This document shows, piece after piece, positions 24,327 to 32,118 of a stretch of 64,000 nucleotides of DNA. Position 1 is the stretch's first letter. Each line of letters begins with the position of its first letter. A model generated the notes under the pieces. It saw only the letters and a program-made list of their open reading frames with translations, did no database searches and had not been told where the DNA came from. The translations under genes and the position numbers were made by a program. This stretch comes from an uncultured Dorea sp. (GTDB lineage Bacteria; Bacillota; Clostridia; Lachnospirales; Lachnospiraceae). The stretch covers positions 17,346 through 81,345 of the forward strand of contig CAJTOH010000017.1 of the NCBI GenBank assembly GCA_910577685.1, in the 5' to 3' direction.

Positions 24327-27300
24327 TTATTCCGTTAATTCCCCAAAATCTTTCCTCTCAAATTCCTGAATCGAAATATGCCGCTTATTGGGATTTGCAT
24401 ACACAAAAGTCTTATCCACATTTTCCAGATAATTCTGTATCTTGTCGTTGGTCGCGCTGATAATCGCCTGAAATCCAAGCCCTCTGATCAGTGAAATACA
24501 ACTCGCCACTTTCTCCGCATCCATCTTGGAAAACGCCTCGTCCAGCACCACCAGACGAATCGTCGGATTCCGCTTAACCCTCGCCGGGGTATTGACTTTA
24601 TAAACCTGTGCGAAACTCGCCAAAAGAGCCACATACAGAGGATTCTGCCCTTCGCCGCCGGAATTCTTCTTAATCATCCTTCCAAGCCCGATTGCTATAT
24701 CCCTCTGCCCCTTTATGATCTGCTGCATATCGAAAGACAGGTAAGTCCGGTAATCTGCGTATTTATCCATATTCTTCTTCGCCTCGTTAAGCTCCTCCTG
24801 AGTCGCATTCTCCGGCGGGATAAATACATTGACAAGCTCGTTTATCAGCTCGCCGTACTGGTTCTCATGCTCCATAGTAAACATATCAAGCTGGTTCTCC
24901 ATGGTATCCGTCAGCTGGGAAGGATGAAGCTGCAGCGCGTCGTCCATGAACATCTTATAATACCTTCCGTCCGCCCCTTTATTCTTCGTAATCACGAACT
25001 GGTATTTATCCTTCCCGAAGTCAAGGCCGCTTATAATCCGGTTCAGCTCGTCTTTGCGCTGGTATGCCTCCCGGATAGCGCTGCGGATCTTAAAGATAAA
25101 GTCGTCCTTAAAATGCTCGACGGCAGAACGCGCCTGTTCTTTTGCCGATTCCCGGAATGACTCCAGCTCGTCGCATCTTAGATTTTCCAGCAAATCATCG
25201 TAAGGTATATTATCCCGGATGGCTGTGGAGAAGGTCCGGTTCGGGTAATTCCGCACATAACCGCTTCGTTCCTCCACCAACTTCCGGTAAGCCTCTTCCT
25301 CTGCTTCGCGCATCGGATAGAGATCTGCAAGCCTCTGACGCTTTAGATAATCGTAATTCACAGATTTTTTGCCGGCAAGGTATCTCTGAAATTCCTGTTC
25401 ATACCTGTCTGCCTGCTCAACCGCCTCTTCTCCGTTAGACAGGTCCGCCGTCCTCTCAGACTCCGCCCGAAGTTTCACCCCGAGTTTTTGCCTCTGCTCC
25501 ATAATCCCGGCCTCTGCCTGCAAAAGCTCCTCGTGAAGTTTTTCAATCTCCTTCTGGTAATTCCAGATAGTTTCCTGCACTTTGACGGCCTGCGCTTTCT
25601 TCGCATCCTGCTTCTCCTTAAGCTCCTGCTTCCGAACCTCCCACTCATCCACAGACTCGCTCTTTAGCTTCCGCATCTTCTCTTCAATCTGGTTCTTCTG
25701 CCGTACTTTCCCCGGAATCTCCCGGATATCCCCAAGCCACCCCAGATAATCCCCGACCGGCTGGTTTAACCGCTCCAACTGCATCGTACGGCGGATCTCT
25801 TCCAACTGTTCCTGCAGCGGCAGCCGCTCTTCCTGCATCTTCTGGCACTGCTCTTCTAGCCGCAGGATTCTCTGACGCATGCTGACCTCGCCGATGTATG
25901 CGCATCTGGTATAATTTTCCGGCTGGATATGCTGCAGACGGAAACTATGGTACAGCACGCAGTCCGGCGTTATACCGATTCGGTTGTCCCTTAATTCCGC
26001 CACAGTCTCGCACTTCATTACATTTCCAAGGAAAAAGTTAATATACGCCTGCACGTACGGCTCTTTCGCCAGCACTTCTTCCGCTAGCGAGCCTTTCTTG
26101 GCCGGACGGGCTTCTTTCATCACCTTCTCCGTATCCAGCACAGACGCCCGGAAAAATTTCTTCTTGTCCATCTCCTGATAAATGTCCATGGCAGCCTTCG
26201 CATACGCAGGTTCGACGATAAGCAGCAGTTTGTTATTGCCCATATAACCTTCGACCGAATTCTGCCAGCGCTGGTCTTTCAGATCCAAAAGATCTGCAAG
26301 GATATGTACGTTGACAAATTTCCCGCAGCGCTCATGAAGGCGTTCCCGCAGCTTAAACCGCGCCTCTTCCAGTTCTTTCGGATACGCCTTCTTCCCCTGT
26401 TTCAAGGCTTTCAGCTCGTCCCTTGCCTCCCGCTCTTCCTTCTTAATCCGCCGAAGCTCAGCGTCCGCCTCCTGCCTCTGTTCCTCTAAATCTTCCTGAA
26501 TGTCCCCAAGGCTTTCCATCAGCCGCTCAAGCTCTTCTTCCGAGATGTCTTCCCCCGCAAATTTATCAATATCCCACAATACCTGATTGGGCGTTATGTC
26601 CTTATCCTTCCACGCTTTCAGCCGCTCTGCCGTCTGCCGCCACCTTACTTTGCTGTTTTCCAGACGCCTAAGCGCCGTTTCCGCAGCCTCTTGCTCTGCC
26701 TCAAGCCCGGAGTAACCGCTGTTTGCAATCCGCAGGATAACCTCTTCGTATTCCCCTTGGATCCCCTGCTGCTCTTCCTCAAGTCCGGCTTTCTGCCTCT
26801 CCCCGGCGTCAATCTCTTCCCGTCGGCTCTCGATCTTGTCCCGACATTCCTGCACCTGCGCGGCAAGCCTCAGCATTTCCAGACGGTCGATCTGGTAAGC
26901 GCACATCTTCGAGGCCTCGCGTTTACCGTCGTAGTACTGATAATGCTCCCGGATTTGTGTAAGCCGCCGGATTTCCTCCACGGTTTCCTCTATCTTTCCC
27001 CGCATCCGGCCGTACTGCATGACGCTCTCCTGCAAATCTTCGATATGGATATCCTGCTCCATGCAAATGTATTCTTTCACGAATTCTTCTAATTTGATAT
27101 TCATGCGGAAAGGAATCGCCCTCTTGAACAGCCTTGGAAACTTCTCCATATCCAACCCGCCCAGATATATGTCATAAAGCTGGCGGCGGAAACGCTCGTT
27201 GCTTGTGCCGCAGTAAAACTGTTCCGGGGAAAATGTCCTCTGCAGATACTCCCGCAGTTCGAGGGAACTTAGACACCGTTTCCCAATCCGGTAATTCTCT

Positions 27301-27734
27301 TGCAGCAATTCCCCCGTATGCCAGAAAAACAGCCGGTTCACGTCGTTTGTCGCCGTATCCACGTCGAATACCGCGCCCACACACTGCTTTTCCTTTGTAT
27401 TCGTCTGCGTTAGCTCAAGCACAATGGTACTGGAAAAATTCCGGTTTCTTAAGTATTGCGCCTCGTTGTTCTCGCTGATATTGACCATGCCCCGCAGGTA
27501 TTCGATCAAGGTACGGTCGGAGTCGTCCGCCGCCGCCTTGTTGAAGAATCCCCTGCCGTCTGTGCTGGCGTACAGCACGATCTGCAAGGCGTCGATGACC
27601 GTGGACTTCCCGCTGCCGGAATGTCCGGTAAAAAAATTGATTCCCTCGCTTAATGTCAGTACCTTTCTGTCTATGTAATGCCAGTTATTCAGGCATATCC
27701 TCGATAGCGCTTTGAATGACTGTCTCGTCTCCAA
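24327..27734 (-). CDS. jetC: JetC/MukB-like SMC-family ATPase (Wadjet or MksB type)
   Basis: 1135 residues from a TTG at 27734 with AGGAGG 6 nt upstream; the frame is open to 27797 but deep inside jetB. N-terminal ATPase head with Walker A GHSGSGKST near residues 37-45. Two long coiled-coil tracts (roughly 230-420 and 590-800) flank a hinge-like region around 430-560. The C-terminal head has signature NSGGEGQNPLYVALLASFAQ near 1024 and Walker B IRLVVLDEAFSKMD near 1062. This is the DNA-loop-extruding subunit of JetABCD/MukBEF-like complexes. Translation overlaps jetB by 50 nt. The nuclease partner JetD is not found downstream. Confidence 0.85.
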   Translation of the reverse strand: METRQSFKALSRICLNNWHYIDRKVLTLSEGINFFTGHSGSGKSTVIDALQIVLYASTDGRGFFNKAAADDSDRTLIEYLRGMVNISENNEAQYLRNRNFSSTIVLELTQTNTKEKQCVGAVFDVDTATNDVNRLFFWHTGELLQENYRIGKRCLSSLELREYLQRTFSPEQFYCGTSNERFRRQLYDIYLGGLDMEKFPRLFKRAIPFRMNIKLEEFVKEYICMEQDIHIEDLQESVMQYGRMRGKIEETVEEIRRLTQIREHYQYYDGKREASKMCAYQIDRLEMLRLAAQVQECRDKIESRREEIDAGERQKAGLEEEQQGIQGEYEEVILRIANSGYSGLEAEQEAAETALRRLENSKVRWRQTAERLKAWKDKDITPNQVLWDIDKFAGEDISEEELERLMESLGDIQEDLEEQRQEADAELRRIKKEEREARDELKALKQGKKAYPKELEEARFKLRERLHERCGKFVNVHILADLLDLKDQRWQNSVEGYMGNNKLLLIVEPAYAKAAMDIYQEMDKKKFFRASVLDTEKVMKEARPAKKGSLAEEVLAKEPYVQAYINFFLGNVMKCETVAELRDNRIGITPDCVLYHSFRLQHIQPENYTRCAYIGEVSMRQRILRLEEQCQKMQEERLPLQEQLEEIRRTMQLERLNQPVGDYLGWLGDIREIPGKVRQKNQIEEKMRKLKSESVDEWEVRKQELKEKQDAKKAQAVKVQETIWNYQKEIEKLHEELLQAEAGIMEQRQKLGVKLRAESERTADLSNGEEAVEQADRYEQEFQRYLAGKKSVNYDYLKRQRLADLYPMREAEEEAYRKLVEERSGYVRNYPNRTFSTAIRDNIPYDDLLENLRCDELESFRESAKEQARSAVEHFKDDFIFKIRSAIREAYQRKDELNRIISGLDFGKDKYQFVITKNKGADGRYYKMFMDDALQLHPSQLTDTMENQLDMFTMEHENQYGELINELVNVFIPPENATQEELNEAKKNMDKYADYRTYLSFDMQQIIKGQRDIAIGLGRMIKKNSGGEGQNPLYVALLASFAQVYKVNTPARVKRNPTIRLVVLDEAFSKMDAEKVASCISLIRGLGFQAIISATNDKIQNYLENVDKTFVYANPNKRHISIQEFERKDFGELTE

Positions 27735-28329
27735 AATTGTCCTCCTCCCCGAACGTTGCCAGCAGTTCCCGGATTTCATCCCCCAAAAGTACCGCATTAA
27801 TACATGGATAAATAATGATTCTCGTCTGCTCGTTCATTTCCTCCAAGGCTTCCAGCGGCTCAATCATCTGATACTTTTTCAGAAGCGCGACCGTACGCCT
27901 CATTTCCGTAACGGACGGCAGGCTTTTCAATACGCGGAATTCGCCCGCCTTGCCGTTAATAGCCCCCAAAGTCGTCACAATATGGCTGCTTGACGATACG
28001 GCCGCCATCTGTTCGTCATAAATGAGCTTCAATACCAACAGGTAGATTGTCCCAAGCCTTGACAGCTTCTTTGCCCAGACTTGTCCGCCCTGAATGTAGA
28101 TGACGCCCATGTGTGCGTTTTCTTTCAATGCGATTCCTGCTATGGCAAAATACTCCTGCAGAAATTCCAGATGTTTGCTGCATGTCCGGTATTCCTTAAC
28201 ATACTGCATCCTTCCCGTTCGCCGGTCATATCGGCGTTCCAGAAGATAAGTCTGGAAGAAAAGGGTCCGGATGACCTCCGTCAGCATGTCCTGTTCCTCC
28301 TGAGTGATTTGCTCAAAATATTCTATCAA
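27685..28329 (-). CDS. jetB: JetB/MukE-like subunit (DUF4194)
   Basis: 214 residues, predicted winged-helix subunit that binds the kleisin JetA in Wadjet/MksBEF complexes. Features seen: EQDMLTEVIRTLFFQTYLLE near the N-terminus, a central region with GVIYIQGGQVWAKKLSRLGT, and a late segment LPSVTEMRRTVALLKKYQMI. The start is TTG at 28329 with GGGAGG 6-7 nt upstream, and it overlaps the stop of the damaged ATPase gene as TTGA. It then overlaps jetC, so B and C are made as a unit. Confidence 0.82.
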   Translation of the reverse strand: MIEYFEQITQEEQDMLTEVIRTLFFQTYLLERRYDRRTGRMQYVKEYRTCSKHLEFLQEYFAIAGIALKENAHMGVIYIQGGQVWAKKLSRLGTIYLLVLKLIYDEQMAAVSSSSHIVTTLGAINGKAGEFRVLKSLPSVTEMRRTVALLKKYQMIEPLEALEEMNEQTRIIIYPCINAVLLGDEIRELLATFGEEDNFGDETVIQSAIEDMPE

Positions 28330-29794
28330 TGTTTTCCTCCCTGATCCAAAGTTTTAAATTTTTCAATTCTACAGCCATGTATCTGCGTTTTTTCATTGTA
28401 GTTTATACCTATCAATAATATATCTCCGCCATATTCTTCAAAAACCTCGGGATAATGCTTTTCACGAATCTGCCGTATCGCTCCCTCTTCACTTTTATCC
28501 CATTTCAATTCAATCAGTAAAAGCGGTAAATCCGATGCCTTTTTGGGCAGATAGATAAGGTCTGCATACCCTTTTCTATTTCTTTCGCCACCGCATCTTC
28601 ATCCATGTTCAGCGTATCCTTTATAATTTTTTCAGAATCAAGAATTATCTTCGCAACATCCCTATATTTACTGCCCTTTACTGCCCGCACAAATTCCTGC
28701 CTGACTTCCTCGTTTGGGATAAATACACTTTTCGTATCTGAATCATATGCCAAATAACCAAGATGTATCAACAATGTAAGCACATCATCCCGATTTTTTA
28801 TACTGGTCATATCATTCTGGAAAGTTCCGGTATCAATGGTACATCTGTCCCCTCCCAGCATCCGGACAATCACATCCTTCAATCCTTGTTCATCCATTTC
28901 TATATATAACTTTAAAGCTTCGTAAGTCTCTGTCTGTGTCCAATAATTTCCAAACTCCTCACTTTTCACTGCTTCCATAACGGAATTAGGGCTATAGACA
29001 GACTTTACCCTGTGAAATGAATATCCGTCATACCAATATTTCATTTCCTCAAAATCCATTCCACATTGCTCACACAGCTCTTTTACTTCATTTTCCGTAA
29101 ATCCCACATACTTTGCCAGTTTTTTAGGCTGAATCATGGTGTATTCACGAAAATCCGTTAAGGCAGACTGCGTACCATACTTTTTAATCGGCAATATTCC
29201 CGTCATATATGCCGCCTCGACCATTTTGTCCGTCTGGCTGCTTTTAAACAGCCCTCTCAACAACCGGAGATACTCTTTATGCAGAGCGTCGTCATCCTTC
29301 GCCTCTCTGAAAAGCGCATCCCATTCGTCAATAAGAATAATAAATTTATTTCCTGTGGCTTCGCTTACATGCGCTAAGGCAACCGGAAGCGAATCGCTGG
29401 ATTGTGAAATATTCGGGAACTGCCGCCTTAACTCCTGAATAACTTCTTTTTGAAGATATCCCACGGTATCCTTTATATTTCCAACCGTGGATATAAACCA
29501 TGTGATATCCAGATAAATGACGTCATACTGATTCATATATTTCCTATAAGAAATATCCCGGGCTATTTCCAGATCTTCAAATAACCGGCTTGAATCATTA
29601 CTTTTATCATAATATGCGCATAACATCTTAGCAGAATATGATTTACCAAATCTCCTTGGCCTGCTCACACATACCAGCTTATCATTTGTCCCAAGAGTCC
29701 CGTTCATAAATGAAATCAATCCCGATTTATCCACATACATCCCCTTACGTATTGCAGCAAATCCATCATTGCCTAGATTCAAGTACTTCCCCAT
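28326..29794 (-). pseudogene. damaged AAA-ATPase/PD-(D/E)XK (AAA-ATPase_like plus DUF1703) gene, copy 1
   Basis: The first 426 codons (29794-28514) encode the AAA-ATPase_like domain: GNDGFAAIRKGMYVDKSGLI, Walker A-like CVSRPRRFGKSYSAKM, Walker B FIILIDEWDALFREA, and the YDGYSF segment. After LNMDEDAVAKEIEK the frame is lost and stops at 28514. The nuclease-domain tail continues in another frame: GYADLIYLPKK, LLLIELKWDKSEEGAIRQI and YGGDILLIGINY, ending at 28326. Compared with the family, about 40-45 residues before GYAD (ENSLSCV...YY...IRE.PTGK) are missing, so the frame loss looks like an out-of-frame deletion rather than one base change. Its stop overlaps the jetB start codon. Confidence 0.8.
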
Positions 29795-29931
29795 ATATCA
29801 ACACTCCCTTCACTACTGCGAAATGCCTCTTTCTAATTATAATGGTATTCTCCCAAATATACAACTTCTTTACAACGCAGGACTTTTCATATTGCACAAC
29901 CTCCCCTCTGATATTATAATATGTTCAGGAG

Positions 29932-30297
29932 GTGAGTACAAATGGGAACTTCTCCGGTATCCGAAACGATGTCTATGTCGATAAAAGCGGACTTAAATTG
30001 CCGTCCGGACGCGGGTATGCCGATATTGTATATTTCCCGAAAAGAATGTCTCCCTTACCCGCGCTGGTCATTGAATTGAAATGGAACCAATCCGTAAAAG
30101 GAGCCATTCACCAGATAAAAGGAAAAAATTATCCGGCCGTCCTTTCTGACTACGGCGGTGATATTTTGTTAGTTGGAATTTCTTATGAAAAAGATAATAT
30201 AAAAAATGAATACAGGCATACCTGCCTAATTGAAGAATGTAAACGTATTGATAACTTTACAAATATGCATAAATGCGCTAAAATTACAGATAGATAG
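29932..30297 (+). pseudogene. remnant of a second AAA-ATPase/PD-(D/E)XK gene, copy 2
   Basis: An open frame joins the extreme N-terminus of the same family (FSGIRNDVYVDKSGL) straight to its C-terminus (LPSGRGYADIVYFPKR, LVIELKWNQSVKGAIHQIKG, YGGDILLVGISYEKD). About 350 internal residues, the whole ATPase core, are missing. The original start was probably the ATG at 29942 after AGGAGG, reading M-G-T in another frame, so a second small deletion is likely there. TATAAT at 29913-29918 is a leftover promoter. It faces away from copy 1. The retained E-L-K-W nuclease motif could still be translated. Confidence 0.78.
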
Positions 30298-30323
30298 ATT
30301 TGCTATGAAAGGTGGTACGGAAT

Positions 30324-30680
30324 ATGGAAGAAAAGAGAAGAGACCGGCGAATCAGCCTGACGGCGCGGTTAGCGATTAAGAATATGAGCGGCAGTTCAGC
30401 CGAAGCTCAGAGCGTAGAGATTGACGTACTGAATGTATCCAAGACAGGCGTGGGATTTATCTGCGCCGCCCCCTTATTGATTGGCGAAGTGTATGAAGCT
30501 GATTTGAAACTCTGGACGGACGAAGTCATTCATGCATTTTTAAAAGTAGTCAGAATCGAACAGACGGAGGATGAGCGTTATATGTGCGGAACGATTTTCA
30601 TCGGGCTGCCTGAGATGAACGCCAAACGGATCGAGATCTACGATATGCTGAACCGGATTGACGAAGGTTCGCAGCAATAA
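30324..30680 (+). CDS. PilZ-domain protein
   Basis: 118 residues from the ATG at 30324 (GGTGG about 9 nt upstream). It has both c-di-GMP-binding motifs of PilZ: RxxxR in EEKRRDRRISLTARLA and the [D/N]xSxxG motif in LNVSKTGVGFICAAP. The rest is a single beta-barrel (ADLKLWTDEVIHAFLKVVRI). No diguanylate cyclase or flagellar gene lies in the window, so the regulated process is unknown. It is a lone gene between the ATPase remnant and the convergent jetA. Confidence 0.85.
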   Translation: MEEKRRDRRISLTARLAIKNMSGSSAEAQSVEIDVLNVSKTGVGFICAAPLLIGEVYEADLKLWTDEVIHAFLKVVRIEQTEDERYMCGTIFIGLPEMNAKRIEIYDMLNRIDEGSQQ

Positions 30681-30701
30681 CAATTAATTCACTGTGTAAC
30701 G

Positions 30702-30741
30702 AAACATAGGGCTGCGGGTAATCCCACAGCCCTATGTTTTT
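30702..30741. terminator. strong bidirectional terminator between PilZ gene and jetA
   Basis: AAACATAGGGCTG pairs perfectly with CAGCCCTATGTTT (plus a short inner stem) and TTTTTA follows on the plus strand, while A-rich sequence gives a U-run on the minus strand. Confidence 0.8.
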
Positions 30742-30754
30742 AACGAGCCCTCTC

Positions 30755-32116
30755 TCAGACGCCCCGGCGCACGAACCTAAGGGCCGGATAACGGTATCCT
30801 TTTCGCTCCACAAGATCCGCATCCTCCTCAAGAACCGCGTACCTGCTGTTCTTCCTCGTACTGTAATCATATGCAAGAATCAGCTTCTCGAAGTCTTCCG
30901 CGCTCCTAAGCTCCATCCTTGACGCATCCATGACCTCATCCTCCATATGCGCCTCAATGAATTCCTCAATCTCTTCCTTGCTGTACCGCACCTGAATCCG
31001 GTTCAGCCGCAGAACATCATCTTTATCCAGATCCGGCGTTTCCGCGTCTGCCTTTAACTGACTTACAAAATCCTTCCGGCTCTTGCGGCGTTTGTACAAG
31101 GACTTCTCCGATAACATCTCCACAGAGAAAAGATTCATCTTCTCTCCCGTCTTTGCAAGCAGCTCGTCCTGTCCCTCCCCGGCCGACAGTCGATTCAGAA
31201 GCCGCACCACCAGCCCTTTGGTATCCGACTCGCCGCTTAAGAGATAGTTAAGCCTCGTAACAGTCGCCCGAACATACTTTGTATGCTCCTTATCCATATT
31301 GGAAATCCGGTGTTCGATATCATCAAATCCCCTGTCAATCAAATCCAAAAGCTCCAGCACATCGTCCCTCGTATCCCCCATCGCCCGGGCGCACCTGCGG
31401 ACATTCTCAATCCATTCCTCATTCTCCCGCATCTCACGGATAAATTTCTTGATATCCATCTTGTAAATATAGAAATTATCGGAGGTTTTCAGGATATGGT
31501 ACTTCTTGCATACAATTTCCTCCACATACCCTTCCAGATGTTCCCTGAGCAGATCGCCGTAGGACTCCTGATCGAGAAGCCGTGCGAAAAACTTATCCAT
31601 ATTGTGGAGCATGTCCTGCAGCGCCTTATTGAGCCTCCGGGTATTAACCAGCGCCGTCCTCAGCATACTCAGGCTGGCTCTCGGGTCGTTGCGGAATGAG
31701 AACAGCGTAGCGTAAACATTCTGGATATAGATATCCGTCTCTTCCATCTCGTCGGAATTCAGCCGCTCGAACGCATCAATAAACACGGACGAATAGTCCG
31801 GAATCACGATATTCGTCACCAGCGTATGGTAATCCTCAATCCGTTTCAGCCAGCCGGTTTTCAAAAGCCATCCCAGAATCCGCGAGGACGGCGTCTCCAT
31901 AAGGTCTGTCTCCGTATCGCTCTCCTCCGCCTGCAGCTCAAAACGTTTCCTCGCGTTCATATCGCTAAGCATCTGAATACATACTTCCCGTGTAAGAAAA
32001 TAATTGCTGTACCGGTATTCATCGTTGATACACAAAAGCGCTTCTATATAAATCTCCCGGTTCACGCTTCGGAATAGACTCCAAAACGTGTCCGGGATCT
32101 CATTACGTAACTGCAT
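30755..32116 (-). CDS. jetA: JetA/MukF-like kleisin subunit (DUF5716, Wadjet type)
   Basis: 453 residues, almost all helical, recognised as the JetA family by IPDTFWSLFRSVNREIYIEA, the segment RILGWLLKTGWLKRIEDYHT and the C-terminal region MELRSAEDFEKLILAYDYST. In Wadjet and MksBEF complexes this protein bridges the two SMC-like ATPase heads and carries the JetB dimer. The ATG at 32116 stands 2 bp after the stop of the large secreted protein gene with AGGAAG across the junction. Unlike normal jet operons, jetB and jetC do not follow directly but start 2.4 kb further on behind a terminator and other genes. Confidence 0.82.
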   Translation of the reverse strand: MQLRNEIPDTFWSLFRSVNREIYIEALLCINDEYRYSNYFLTREVCIQMLSDMNARKRFELQAEESDTETDLMETPSSRILGWLLKTGWLKRIEDYHTLVTNIVIPDYSSVFIDAFERLNSDEMEETDIYIQNVYATLFSFRNDPRASLSMLRTALVNTRRLNKALQDMLHNMDKFFARLLDQESYGDLLREHLEGYVEEIVCKKYHILKTSDNFYIYKMDIKKFIREMRENEEWIENVRRCARAMGDTRDDVLELLDLIDRGFDDIEHRISNMDKEHTKYVRATVTRLNYLLSGESDTKGLVVRLLNRLSAGEGQDELLAKTGEKMNLFSVEMLSEKSLYKRRKSRKDFVSQLKADAETPDLDKDDVLRLNRIQVRYSKEEIEEFIEAHMEDEVMDASRMELRSAEDFEKLILAYDYSTRKNSRYAVLEEDADLVERKGYRYPALRFVRRGV

Positions 32117-32118
32117 AC

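Noticed and set aside
27735..27797. An N-terminal extension of JetC
   Set aside because: The extra residues overlap jetB in another frame and lack a ribosome site, while the TTG at 27734 has AGGAGG at ideal spacing.
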